DNA from: Glandiceps talaboti
Taxonomy: Eukaryota > Hemichordata > Enteropneusta > Spengelidae
Assembly (NCBI RefSeq): GCF_964340395.1
Contig: NC_135563.1
Span: 15,220,151-15,284,150, forward strand
Length of the DNA: 64,000 nt
Reading direction: 5' to 3'
Part shown: piece by piece, positions 12,560-24,530 of the stretch
Layout of the letters: the number at the start of each line of letters is the position of its first letter
How positions within the stretch are numbered: position 1 is the stretch's first letter
Made by a program: the position numbers and the translations under genes
The notes under the pieces: generated by a model
What the model was told of the DNA's origin: nothing
Seen by the model: only the letters and a program-made list of their open reading frames with translations
The model's database searches: none

Positions 12560-13586
12560 CGGTCATGTCCCATCATCTAATACGTCAGTTTTCTTTCAGC
12601 GTACTTTACTATACACCCAAATGTAATATATTTCATGTACACGTCATCAGTTTTCCTCATCGATAATATCTGACGTGGCCGTTCGTTATGATCGTATGGT
12701 GCGATATAATTTAAAATAGAGCCACGATGTTAACAGTGGTGAATCTCATTTTCGAATAACACTATAGAACTAGGACTACGAATATTGCAGTAATCGATAC
12801 GATTGGAGATACAGTCGTGGGAAGTGATGTAAACAGTCGTATATTTCAAATGGAATGTCAGAGTCACAAAAAAGTGCCAATACTTGCCCAGTATTAGTCT
12901 AGAATCAAGTGGTGTAAAAAAAGACACACATAACTGGATTCTAGGCTAGCCTAATATGCAGGCAGACTTCATGTTAATATGTGGGTGATATTAGGACAAA
13001 CCTAAGTAATGCTAATATAGCATAGCAGTAAAGCCAGGATAAATTTACGACCAATTTCTATCCAGGTACTACATCCCTTGCTTCAAAAAGATTTTTCTAC
13101 ACACCGACTCCATCCATACCCACACTCCCATCTATGATATAGACATAACGGAATATCCATAGCCAAGTTGTTCAATATGGTACGGTATATATACGCGGTA
13201 TATGTCTTTGTGTTTGTATATCAGCAAGAAATACACATAATTCAGTTTTTGCCAAGGTTCAAACTCTTCAATCACGTAATAACCATTCACTGAAACAACT
13301 CAAGAATCAAATGTCTGTCACACCGTTGTTAATATGTTGAATTGGTGGAGGAAATTGATTGTACAAGCCCGGCTATTGGAATTCTAAAGAAACCTTAGTT
13401 TGGGCTGTAAGCCTTAAATCTAGTAAGCCTGCCCGAGGCCACATTTGATTAAATGACCTTAGACAGACAAGGGTGTGAACTATCGTCAGTATAAATAAAC
13501 TATACAGGAAACTTAGAGTCAATTCAAGGTCAAAGGTTAGATCAATGATATTCTTTCTCTTTTCGTATTTTTTTCCGTTTCTGTTT
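12560..13586. other. Intergenic, nothing seen
   Basis: AT-rich DNA without recognisable exons or repeats, up to the pentanucleotide tract that precedes the LINE. Confidence 0.5.
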
Positions 13587-15254
13587 CTCTTCTCTCCTCT
13601 CCTCTCCTCTCCTCTCCTCTCCTCTCCTCTGCTCTTCTCTTCTCTTCTCTTCTCTTCTCTTCTCTTCTCTTCTCTTCTCTTCTCTTCTCTTCTCTTCTCT
13701 TCTCTTCTCTTCTCTTCTCTTCTCTTCTCTTCTCTTCTCTTCTCTTCTCTTCTCTTCTCTTCTCTTCTCTACGTTTCTTGCATTCTTCTTCTACTACCTA
13801 TTATCACCTGTATGACAAACCGTTCTCTTCAGATTGGCACCTTTCCAGCTGTATGGAAAGAAGCCACAGTAATACCACTGATTAAAAAAACAGGTGGTGG
13901 TACTGAGCTATCCAATTACAGACCAGTCAGCAACCTCCCATTCATATCGAAACTAGTAGAACGCGTTGTCGCCGACCAACTTACCAAGCATATGCAGATT
14001 AATGCACCGTTACCAATACACCAATCGGCATACAGACAACACCACAGTACAGAGACTGTTCTTGGTAAAGTTGTATCCGACATACTAGAGTGCATGGGTC
14101 GAAAAGAAGTCGCACTATTAGTTCTCCTCGATTTGAGTGCTGCCTTTGACACAGTGGACCATAATATACTCATTGACATTATGCAAAAAGAATTTGGTAT
14201 CCAAAATGTCGCTCTCGATTGGCTATCTTCGTACCTTGTCAACAGATCACAACGAGTATTGATATCTGGCAGTACATCTGAGAGTGTTCAAATGAAGTTC
14301 GGAGTCCCACAAGGGTCTTGTCTCGGTCCAGTTCTTTTCACAGCCTATTCCAGTACACTATTTCACGTCATTAACAAACATATGATAACTTCTCATGGTT
14401 ACGCAGATGACACACAACTAGTAAAGATGTTCAAGCCCAGGATAAGTGATCAAACCGAGGTCACAATGTGTATAGAGAGGTGTATACGGGATATTCAGTC
14501 CTGGATGACAACACATCGACTCAAGTTAAACGATAGCAAAACAGAAGTCATGATCTTAGGAACACCTCAACAATTAGCAAAGACTACAATTGAACATATT
14601 GCAGTCGGAAATGATCAAATACAAGTAATAGACCATGTACGTAATTTGGGTGGATGGCTAGACTCTAATCTATCAATGGATCGCCATGTCAATCAAATCT
14701 GCAAGAAAGTGAACCACAACTTACACAATATTCGTCAGATCCGGAAATATTTAAATCAAAGCGCAACTGAAACATTAGTTCATTCTCTAATCACTTCACA
14801 TCTAGATTATGCGAATACCATAATGTTTGGAATGTCGCAATACTTGTTTGATAGGTTGCAACGAGTTCAGAATAATGCGGCACGTGTGGTTAAAGGGTTA
14901 AGAAAGTACGACAGTATCTCCAAAACTCTCATTGAGTTACACTGGCTTCCTGTAAAGGCAAGAGTTGATTTTAAAGTTATCCTCACAGTTTTTAAAGCTC
15001 TAAATAACGCAGCACCTGTTTATATTCGTGACATGTTTGTCCGCCCTGATAAGCCTCATTATAATTTACGCAAAAACTCCGTTAGAAATCTTGTAATTCC
15101 CCGTTCTTATAACAAGATTAATGATCGTGCCCTGGCCATTTCAGGACCTAGACTATGGAATTCCATTCCGGATGAACTCAAAGACCTTTCAGAACTTGAA
15201 CTTTTTAAACGAAAACTTAAAACACACCTCTTTAAAATGTATCATGAATTGTGA
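13545..15254 (+). CDS. LINE reverse transcriptase (ORF2 C-terminal two thirds)
   Basis: Uninterrupted frame of 569 codons; the first 75 or so are only microsatellite-encoded Ser, Leu and Phe and do not belong to the protein. The reverse transcriptase then follows in order: WKEATVIPLIKK and NYRPVSNLPF (fingers), LLDLSAAFDTVDH with a catalytic Asp, GVPQGSCLGPVLF, the active-site YADD at 14400-14411, LNDSKTEVM, and the thumb and C-terminal block with HWLPVKARVDFKV and PRLWNSIPDEL. This is the arrangement of CR1/L2-type non-LTR retrotransposons. The apurinic-like endonuclease that should precede the RT is absent, so the copy is 5'-truncated, as is usual for target-primed reverse transcription. 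An open frame of about 490 codons with all RT motifs argues for a young insertion. Exact clade is uncertain. Confidence 0.9.
   Translation: MIFFLFSYFFPFLFLFSPLLSSPLLSSPLLFSSLLFSSLLFSSLLFSSLLFSSLLFSSLLFSSLLFSSLLFSSLLYVSCILLLLPIITCMTNRSLQIGTFPAVWKEATVIPLIKKTGGGTELSNYRPVSNLPFISKLVERVVADQLTKHMQINAPLPIHQSAYRQHHSTETVLGKVVSDILECMGRKEVALLVLLDLSAAFDTVDHNILIDIMQKEFGIQNVALDWLSSYLVNRSQRVLISGSTSESVQMKFGVPQGSCLGPVLFTAYSSTLFHVINKHMITSHGYADDTQLVKMFKPRISDQTEVTMCIERCIRDIQSWMTTHRLKLNDSKTEVMILGTPQQLAKTTIEHIAVGNDQIQVIDHVRNLGGWLDSNLSMDRHVNQICKKVNHNLHNIRQIRKYLNQSATETLVHSLITSHLDYANTIMFGMSQYLFDRLQRVQNNAARVVKGLRKYDSISKTLIELHWLPVKARVDFKVILTVFKALNNAAPVYIRDMFVRPDKPHYNLRKNSVRNLVIPRSYNKINDRALAISGPRLWNSIPDELKDLSELELFKRKLKTHLFKMYHEL
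13587..13770. repeat. (TCTCC)n / (TCTCT)n microsatellite at the LINE 5' junction
   Basis: About 35 pentamer units, first TCTCC then TCTCT. The tract ends exactly where recognisable LINE reverse-transcriptase sequence begins and happens to be open in the same frame as the LINE protein. Confidence 0.95.
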
Positions 15255-15539
15255 TTTGGCTATTTGACTCAGTGTACAAAATTTATATTATCTTAGTGGT
15301 CATTTACGTTCGTTTTAATATTTGACTTTTAAAGGCTTTTATAACATGTCTCAGTCTATAATTTTAATGACCATTCACTATCCTTTTAACATTTGACATT
15401 TTAAGGGTCTTAACGGTATACTTGTTTTTGTAGCATTCACCTTATTTATGTTTTTGTATTTTATGTGCAGCGCTTTTGAATATTTTAAATAGAAAAGGCG
15501 CTTTAGAAAATAAATAAACTTAAACTTAACTTAAACTTC
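13771..15539 (+). mobile_element. 5'-truncated CR1/L2-like LINE
   Basis: About 1.77 kb: truncated ORF2, a short 3' UTR (15255-15510) ending with GCGCTTTAGAAAATAAATAAA, and a tail of TTAAAC-type hexamer repeats (about 15518-15539) instead of poly-A. Short repeat tails are typical of CR1-type LINEs. The 5' side abuts a pentanucleotide microsatellite; no target-site duplication was clearly identified because the tract masks it. Confidence 0.85.
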
Positions 15540-16465
15540 TTCTCTGTATTAGCAGTTGACTTTCTGTTCATGATCAACGAAACACGATGTACGTCGTATC
15601 AGACCAAGATGAATTGCTATCAGTTTGAGTGTATGACCATGTACAAGAAATGAACATCAAGTCGCCAATCGTGTTTTGAACGCTTAATCAGTTTCATCAA
15701 TTTGATTGAAGTTGTCATAGTAACACCACTGTGAGGTTCTAAAAACCAAACTGACAGTTCACGTTCCATTATCTCTAATCAGCTGAGTATTCAAGTGTGA
15801 CACACAGACACCGTGTAATTAACTTAATTAGAGATTTCAAGATAATTTATATCGTTCTTTAAAATGCCAATTAAAATATTTTCAAGTTTATTGCACATGT
15901 ACTGGATGAAGTTTTCGAGTGAACTTGTTAAAGTTGTCTCTAATGATCAATAAATTGTCACCATCAATCAATCATTTAATCAATACTTCAGTTAGTTGGA
16001 TCAATTAGTAAAGTACTACAGTCAGTCAACCAATCAATCAATCAATCAATAAAATAAACAAACACTACTAAGTAAATAATTAATTAACTCATTAATCTTA
16101 AGTATATAAACAATTAATTAATCAGTCAACAAACGCAGAGACTAGTGAGTGGGTTTGTGAGAGATTTTACAAGAAGACATTGACTGCTATCTCGGAAACA
16201 TGTAAGTTGACTTAGTCTGCTGTCTTCATACTTACGTCTATGCATTGAAAATCTATTTTGCTACCATTCCAAACGAAAGACATATACAGGAAAAGTGTCA
16301 TTAATTGTATAATACACACAAATTGAAAATATCATTTCACGAAATGAAAAGTTCAAATTTTGATGGAAAATTACACAGGTCAAATTTTAACTTAGAAATG
16401 TAGTTTTAGATCGATCACTTTCGTGTTTTATTACGTTACCCACCCCCACCCCAACACAACACAAC
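15540..16465. other. Intergenic, nothing firm
   Basis: AT-rich spacer with runs of ATCAATCA and TTAATTAA near 16.0-16.1 kb. No exons recognised. Confidence 0.5.
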
Positions 16466-16548
16466 ACATACATACATACATACATACATACATACATACA
16501 TACATACATACATACATACATACATACATACATACATACATACATACA

Positions 16549-16577
<29 letters not shown>
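16466..16577. repeat. (CATA)n microsatellite
   Basis: About 27 tetramer units, nearly pure. Confidence 0.95.
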
Positions 16578-16582
<5 letters not shown>

Positions 16583-17710
16583 AACTTACATGATCTGTGT
16601 TATTGGTTGACAGGACATGAATTAAATTCGTTCTAACACTCGATCGATCATGTTCACAACTTTATCAAATTCCGAGGTCAGCCGAGTGTTTCCGACTAGT
16701 CCCGATACATTCGTACTTGAAATCTAGAAAGCTGATCATGATATCTTTCAACACCACTGCAGCTGGATATCTATTTAAATTATTTTTTTTAGTATGACTG
16801 GATTTTTATACTTGAAAAAAGTGAAACTACAGAGACCAAATCAGTGTCTGTAAAACATTTGTTATAACACATACAGTAAGTAAATTGTAAGCAATTGCTT
16901 TCCCTTATCTTGAAAGGTCACAGTGCATGGACAGTTTGATTACTTGTGTTCACCCGGTTTCTTTACAAATTACTTCATGTACGTACAATAACAAACTGTT
17001 TACACACTTTGTTTTCAATTTTAATTGAGTTACAAACACGGGCTTTGGCTATGTTCTTTGTCGGGTTTAAATGTAGAAAACAGTAAAGTAACCTTTCGTT
17101 TATTCATCAAAAATCACATTACCCATTTCTTATCTATATGGCCAATCGTGGACTGTCTTAGAATAGATACCTAATTAACAGCACAATAGTGTTGGGAATG
17201 TAAGGCTTCATATCCAGATTTGTTTACAATCATTTGAAAGGTGCAGTGGGCCAAGATAAGTATTTCCCTGCGATATTAAAACCAAATAGATCAAACAGAC
17301 TCCGTATTTTTGCAGTTATTTGTTCCATTCGCTTCTGTTGTTCTTCATCTTCGAAAAAATATGTAGACCAAACCAAAGAGATGTTCTTGATGGCAACGAG
17401 TTTTTACGGTTTTAAAATTGGATTTTAACATTTTCAATTCTAATCTAGGAATCTGCAGTCGTTATTCAGAAATTATTACCCATGATACTATGGTTTTATG
17501 GTATGAAGATGTTTTTGAAACTAATCATATGTGATTACAATGAAATGAAAAACTCAACAGCAGTAAATAAGCGAGTTTATATGAATTTGAATTCATTATC
17601 AAACAGTTTAACACACTGCTTATCACTGAATATTGGAATATATACAATAAGTTGAGGACCCATTATGTATACTATGCTGTTCTAATGACCGAATGCTTGA
17701 GGTACATAAC

Positions 17711-17713
<3 letters not shown>
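16578..17713. other. Intergenic, nothing seen
   Basis: No convincing exon. A 64-codon frame at 17.2-17.4 kb has no recognisable features. Confidence 0.5.
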
Positions 17714-17777
<64 letters not shown>

Positions 17778-17778
17778 C

Positions 17779-17852
<74 letters not shown>

Positions 17853-17888
17853 TTTACTTTACTTTACGAAGGGTTACTTTACTTTACT
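17714..17888. repeat. (TA)n and (CTTTA)n compound microsatellite
   Basis: Nearly pure TA for about 135 bp with one GCG interruption, followed by CTTTA units on both sides of a short CGAAGGGTTA spacer. Confidence 0.95.
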
Positions 17889-18048
17889 GTATATATATAT
17901 ACACGGTGAGTATCAATCTGCTAAGACAGTGCTCTATACCGCAGTGGCAGAGCGTAATAGTTTTGGTAGTACTGGAACTCTTTCTTGGTTGTAACTCGGA
18001 GTTTCACGCATTGTGCGATCATCAGACAACTCTTGTCTATATGTCTTG

Positions 18049-18147
18049 TATATATATATATATGCGTGCGTGCGTTCGTGAGCGCTTGTGTGTGTGCGTG
18101 TGCGTGTGCGTGTGCGTGTGCGTGTGTGTGTGCGTGAGTGCGCGCGA
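18049..18147. repeat. (TA)n / (GT)n / (GC) compound microsatellite
   Basis: A short TA run passes into alternating purine-pyrimidine GTGCGTGTGC units, a potential Z-DNA-forming tract. Confidence 0.9.
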
Positions 18148-18589
18148 GTCCATTTATTATATTTGTTTGTTTAATCTGTTATATTGCCCTTCTTTTCAGA
18201 TCAAAGTCTGTTATGTACCTCAAGCATTCGGTCATTAGAACAGCATAGTATACATAATGGATCCTCAACTTAAATTGATTTTCGATGCAGACACTTTTTT
18301 GATTGCTCATTAATACTTGCAGTCACATACATTCAAAATGAGTTCTTTGGTGTTAAACGGTTATATTATAAATAAGTTTGTTCTTTACATAATCAGATCG
18401 ATAATTTGGAGTAAAGAGCGTTTTGATACTTAGAAAATATCATCCAGTATCTCTCAAAACGAAATCGTTCTAAAATAGCCTTCATCCTGAAAACCAACTA
18501 ACTTTCCCCAAGGCTTAAAACGTCCACTTGTCCTGATTGTAAATTGTCGTAACGGAAAATGAAAAATGAATCTGCTCTAAATTATTCGT

Positions 18590-18840
18590 AGACTTGAATC
18601 CTCCCGAATATTTGGAGATATCCACAAAACAAACGAGAAAGAGACGAGGGGATTACACTGCTCACAATTCACTATACTAGAGACAACGGAAAAGATAAGT
18701 GACAGGTGACATAGCGAACTGATAACTGTTATCGGTGTAAAAGCTATGGCGTCAGGCAAACCGGTTATAATACGGGCAGCGAGAATCACAGAACGAGGAG
18801 CCGTTAATGTAGGATATCAGAGACGCCGAATTTATTAGAC
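18590..18840. promoter_or_regulatory. G+C-richer island, candidate regulatory element
   Basis: About 250 bp of non-repetitive, more complex sequence inside an AT-rich desert. It includes TGACAGGTGACA (overlapping MEIS/TGIF-type and E-box cores). No coding exon is visible. This is inference from composition only. Confidence 0.2.
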
Positions 18841-19345
18841 AACAGGGGGATCTCTATAAACATTCAATGTACGTGGTGTGTTCGGATAATTTGGTTAGGC
18901 AAGCTACACGAGTTATTTCTAATGTATTGTCAGCAACAAGCGAATAAACAGGCTATAAACCACGTCACCAATACATCAACGTTGACAAGTATCTGTCTCG
19001 TTCTATTCTCATGTATTACTTTTCTAAATTCTATCATTTATTGCGTCATTTAAAGTGCGCCCGCCAGGTCATTTTCTATAAACATGACACACTTGTTATT
19101 TGACTCGTTTCTGTTCACAAATTCTTGTATTTTGTCTTCCCTTTCACACCACTCTCAAATATATTAAATGTCAGCAACAACTTTATGATATCTCCAATAT
19201 TCAAGTAATTAATTTTCTTTTAAAGTAAAGTAATTTTTCTTCTTGTGTTTATATTGAAGTCTCAAATCTTTTAAACTCCATTTATTTAACTTTTTCCAAG
19301 CATTGTTTTTACTTTAGTAATTCACAATTGCCTTAAAATCCCCAA

Positions 19346-19346
19346 G

Positions 19347-19388
<42 letters not shown>

Positions 19389-19462
19389 TACATACATACA
19401 TACATACTACATACACACGCACACACACACACACACACACACATACGCGCACACACACACAG
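19346..19462. repeat. (CA)n / (CATA)n compound microsatellite
   Basis: CG-CA alternating run, then CATA units, then CA again. Confidence 0.95.
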
Positions 19463-19670
19463 ATGTCAGTGAAGTTTAGTGTTTTTCATACACTTCCTAT
19501 TTCTTTTCACTCAGCTTCTCCTTACACCCTTTTCCTTCCTTCTCACTATCTCTCTTCCACACACTGTGTCACACATACACATACACATACACTCATTTCC
19601 CCCTCTCTTTCTCTCCCATTCCACTATCTCGCAACCTCACTTACTCGCCAACCCACCCACCCAACCATCC

Positions 19671-19865
19671 ACTGACTGACTGACTGACTGACTGACTGAC
19701 TGACTGACTGACTGACTGATTGATTGATTGATTGGTTGATTGACTGACTGACTGACTGACAGTGACTGACTGACTGACTGACTGACTGACTGACTGACTG
19801 ACTCACTGACTCACTCACTGACTCACTCACTCACTCACTCACTCACTCGCCCACTCACTCACTCT
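19671..19865. repeat. (GACT)n / (CTCA)n microsatellite
   Basis: About 195 bp, GACT and GATT units passing into CACT units. Minus-strand Ser-Val-rich frames across it are artefacts. Confidence 0.95.
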
Positions 19866-21250
19866 CTACCCATTCAACCCTCTCATTGGACCCCTCTCTA
19901 AAATGTAGTACAACTAGCAACATTAAACCCATGGAGACTTCTACAACCATTATCCCTCCAACTCTCAAAGAAAAATAACATGGTTTGATCACATTTAAAA
20001 GCATAACACCATTCATAAACAAATGTATTTGATCTAATGTCATAATGGTGTAATGTGTTATGGCATGTATACCTGACTGCATGACATTTACAGCAAACCC
20101 ATTTAACTTCAAAAGTACTATTTCCCTAGAGCACATTCCTCCTAAATGAAACGAACATAACCTTACGAACTTGTGATATAAATTAATTGTTCCGAAATTA
20201 ATTGAACATGCCAGCGTTTTGCCGGCAGGATTTGACAGATTAATATTACATCTGCATGTGCGCGCAAACATAACCATTGGACATTCTACCTATTTCGCCC
20301 ATCCCAGTGGGACGCACAAAAAAAGAGCGATCTAAAGAAAATATCAAAAAGTAAGTAAACTTGATCCTCCTTCGGCGCCAACGGTATCAGTTATCTATCG
20401 AGGCCACGAACTGCTAGAGTGGGGTAGAGGAGATATCATACGTAGTTGATTTTAAGAATTATTATAAAAATAACGAATGACCATATTTGTAATCGATCAC
20501 AGAGAAAAAAAGAGAAACATTACAGAATTTGCTTTGACTGCAGACTTCGTGGAGTCATGACTCAGAGAACAACAATGTTCGGATCATAGTAAATGGAGGA
20601 AGGCATTAAATTTCGAAAATAGCTCTTTTTTAAGATTAAATTTTAAATTATTCATATTACTGGGTGCTCATTAGGGTAATTATTTGCACGCAACGTTAAA
20701 CATAAGAAATGTCGAAATGTCGAGAGTGACCGCCTAGTGGAATTATATCAATTGATATACAAAATGCAAGTCTTGTCAGCCAATGTACTCAGATGAGAAT
20801 TAACGTGTTTTTTTTTCATAACAGTGTCCCTTTTAAAAAAAGATGTTACATAAACTAAACAACAGAAAAATATCATAATATTAGAACTTCTAACCAAATG
20901 ATGACACAGCGTACAATTTAACAACTATGTGACACATTATATAGTAATTTGGACAATTTTTTTTCAGTTAGATTTTTTGAAAGTCACGAATTGTTGTCAG
21001 TTTTCAAAGTCAGAGAAGAAACCTTGAAATTATTTCTTTGTATTTGAAAAAATAAATTAAAAAAATACAAATTAATTTATAAAAACATGAAGAAAATATT
21101 AAACAGAAGGAAGCTAACAGTCAACTATCTAACTAACCAACAATGTTCAAACAAGAATCACAGTTCGGTATTTTAAATGATTTTGCTTGGTTGTTCAACG
21201 ATATTGTTTCTGTTATTCTTGGTACGCCGGGTATGAAAGCTCATGTTAAG
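19866..21250. other. Intergenic, nothing firm
   Basis: A 140-codon minus-strand frame (19855-20277) overlaps the preceding microsatellite and shows no domain; I regard it as chance. Nothing else recognised. Confidence 0.4.
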
Positions 21251-21321
<71 letters not shown>

Positions 21322-21330
21322 TCACTCACA
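21251..21330. repeat. (CA)n microsatellite
   Basis: About 35 CA units, then CTCA units. Confidence 0.95.
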
Positions 21331-21583
21331 CAGCGTTGCAGACACACACAGAGACACATACAACGGATAATCTGATACGCATAATCGGCTATGGAAATTC
21401 CTCTGAACTATGACATCTGTTGACACTACGAAACTGAAGCATTAGGCAAACTAAGATAGACACAAGAAATATTGTTGCAATATGTTGATATAGCAGTTAC
21501 ATACTATATCCATGGAAGTTTATGTAATTACACTCACAGTAGGGTGGTGTCTCTGATAGCAAGTTTTCTTCAAGTGGCCACAC

Positions 21584-21626
21584 ATTCAATCATAGACCTA
21601 GTTTCGTGTAGGGTCTATGATTCAAT
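21584..21626. repeat. Short foldback, 15-bp arms
   Basis: ATTCAATCATAGACC pairs with GGTCTATGATTCAAT (one mismatch) around a 13-bp centre. The core CATAGACCCTAC-CGAAA, read on the minus strand, is almost repeated inside the foldback at 52.0 kb, suggesting a shared element family. Confidence 0.65.
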
Positions 21627-22499
21627 CTAGTTCAGTGTTTACATTTTCTTGATTACATTAAGATAATATCCACATCGCAAAAGTACCTTACATGTCACAC
21701 CTCCTAATCATAAAGGAAACACAGCAAATGTGTCAGATGACCATGGAGGTAGTTTGATAAATATACATAAACTGTAGATATTTCGTTTCCCATTTGATAT
21801 CTGCCAACATTTGTTTTCAGACCACGTCAAAATCATTAACATGTATCAAAAAAACTTAACCGTCCGGTCAATACCTTTTTAATTTAACGTGTAACTATAC
21901 CTGGTCTGCCTTCGATGGAAAAAACAAGTAAACCAAATTGCTTGGATTACAGCGTTGGCTGAAATTTATAAGCTTTCGTGACTGTGGTGATTTGATAGAG
22001 TAACGAGAACTTCTACTTGACAAAATCGAAATGTTAAAATTATCTGATCAAAATTAGTGGTATAACTTAAAAAGAAATGAAGCGAAATGTCTCTCAGTTT
22101 ACAGCAACCTGTAAATGTTCCGTCCATTTTGTATTTTCATTTACTGTGTTAGTCATATCTCATAAACTTTAATTATAAAAAAAAAAATTAACGCCTAGCT
22201 AGAGCAGAGCTCAGTAGTGCTTGTTTTTACCACTATAGAAACTTTAGAAATACTGGTAATGGCGTGACTATTCGATACACTACATATGTTGTTAGGCCAT
22301 ATCATCGTGATTTCGAAATCACATTAAACTATTTCTCACGCGCTTGTTCCCTAGCAACAATTACAAAATTGTGACATCACGTATCGCTGAGGTGACGTCA
22401 AATCTTTGACATTTGCCAATATCTGCCAGAGTGATGTAAGATCCAATGTAATTGATATTAATCGTGTATGACTTTACGATTTGAATAACATTATCATAT

Positions 22500-22646
22500 A
22501 TTACCTTAGAAATATGCAAATGATTATACCGTAGAAATATGCAAATGCTTATAGAGTAGAAATATGTTATACCGTAGATATATGCAAATGAGTATACCGT
22601 AGATATATGCACATACTTATACCGTAGATATATGCAAATGATTATA
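22500..22646. repeat. 25-bp tandem repeat carrying octamer ATGCAAAT
   Basis: Units of GATATATGCAAATGATTATACC type repeat with a 25-bp period. ATGCAAAT starts at 22514, 22539, 22582 and 22632, and ATGCACAT at 22607; a shortened copy lies near 22562. ATGCAAAT is the canonical POU/Oct octamer, so the array holds regularly spaced potential POU-protein sites, although the repeat may simply be a satellite that happens to contain it. Confidence 0.85.
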
Positions 22647-22754
22647 TGACCACTTTTGCCTGCATAACTACAATCACTCTATTTTTATATCGTTTAAAAA
22701 AATGAAATATTCCAAAAGGAAAAAAATCTAAACACACGTATGTTATTTCAGCAT

Positions 22755-22859
22755 AGAGACTTGTCTTACTTGGTGTTACTATCTAAAAAAAGCCCTTCAC
22801 ACCAAACCTTTGCTGGTGTGGGAGATCTTCTTGAGATAGAAACACCAAGACAAGTCTCT
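22755..22859. repeat. Foldback of 105 bp with a nested inner stem
   Basis: The left arm AGAGACTTGTCTTACTTGGT... (22755-22784) pairs with the right arm (22834-22859) ending CAAGACAAGTCTCT, with a few unpaired bases. The loop contains a second inverted pair, CACACC and GGTGTG. It could be a MITE or a structured transcript. Confidence 0.75.
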
Positions 22860-24228
22860 TGGCTTATCTTACGTTAGATTTCTCACATTTAGTTACATTA
22901 TCACATTTGGATTTAGTTTATCTATAAGTTACGTCTTTGTTTATGAGACACTTCGTCTTTAGTAAGTTGGTAGTATTTGCAAGAAGCTGGTTAAAATGTG
23001 GGTTGGGAGGAGGTACGATTCGTTTTGGGGGTAAAAAAGGTTTGAGTTTATAAGCCCGACATAAATACATGAATTAAAATACACCTCTATGATATCACAA
23101 GCCGCCTTAGCGTTCTATCACTGTTGATGACATAATGGGATTTTCCTTGTTATTTTTGTATGTATACAAAATGACGTCATTGAGTAGTTTCAATGTAATG
23201 CTTGAATACCAGGTTTGAGATCTGCTAATATAACAAAGGATACTCCAGTATATATACAATTACTTTTGAATGTGTTGCAACCCCACTATCAAACCCCCCA
23301 ACAAACACACAAACAAACAGCAGCAAGAACAACAATTACAACAACAGCAAAAACAACAGCGACAACACAATAACTATAAACTTAGTTTATTCCCCTTTAT
23401 AATACAGTCATTTAATTGTACTTCATTCTACTGTTTTAATATACATGTATTTATTAGTATACTCATTTATTCGTCTCTTGCACCAGTGTCGGATTAGGGT
23501 CTCACTAAATGTTTAATGGGAATAGTACAGAAACGATACTTGTTCTGTGTGTCCTCTCTCGTACACATACGTCGGGTGTTAGTTTTCTTGATCTGTAGTG
23601 GCAAAAAGAATAACTCGAGGGGTCAACGTACATCAAGACCATACGTAGTATATATCAGGAAATGGAAGACAAGTACGTTCAACTAAATAACTTATATAAC
23701 TGATAAAGAACTTATAGAGCGAAAACTACAGTATGTCAAGATTCCTGTGAGGCAAATAGAGGTTTGGACATAGATCAAAGCAAAGCAACGATGACCCTGA
23801 GGAGTCTCCGGAGCTACCTATTATGCTATCTGAGATTTGGCAATCTTCATTACTAATACATGTAAAGTCAGTAGACAGTTGACGACTCGTATCTGTTTCT
23901 GAGAAGTAGACATCTTCGTCATACGATCCGATCTGGTGAGAGATTTTACCTACTTCAGATCAAGTGACATGAAGAACGAGTCGAGTCGTGAATATGTGTG
24001 GAATCATAAATTTGATGTCAGGTTTTTGATTGGACAGACACGTTTTTGTTATTACTGAAGGCGCCAAAATCGTCATTAGCAAAATAAGTTTACCCATGAT
24101 TCTCTGCAATTAAAACAATTATACGCATTTTACAAGATACTTATATATAAATATAATATAACGACGCGACGACACACGCGCCGGCGCAAAAACATACATA
24201 TACCAATATTACGTACATGTGTGAGATG

Positions 24229-24232
<4 letters not shown>
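22860..24232. other. Intergenic, nothing firm
   Basis: AT-rich spacer. A perfect CRE octamer TGACGTCA occurs near 23174 and a short (CAA)-rich tract near 23310-23370. No exons recognised. Confidence 0.45.
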
Positions 24233-24304
<72 letters not shown>

Positions 24305-24350
24305 TATATACATATATATATATTCATACATACATACATACATACATACA

Positions 24351-24385
<35 letters not shown>

Positions 24386-24397
24386 GTACATTGTATG

Positions 24398-24445
<48 letters not shown>

Positions 24446-24446
24446 G

Positions 24447-24479
<33 letters not shown>

Positions 24480-24530
24480 CTCTGGATCTCTCTCTCTAAC
24501 TGACTGACTGACTGTCTGTCTATCTGTCTG
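24233..24530. repeat. Compound microsatellite (TA)n, (CATA)n, (TG)n, (TC)n, (CTGA)n
   Basis: About 300 bp of adjoining simple repeats. All open frames across it, on both strands, are low-complexity artefacts. Confidence 0.95.

Noticed and set aside
12301-12666. Cys-Leu-Ser-Val repeat frames on both strands
   Set aside because: Encoded by the (TCTG)n microsatellite.
19855-20277. 140-codon minus-strand frame
   Set aside because: Starts without context, has no domain and overlaps a microsatellite; chance is the simplest explanation.
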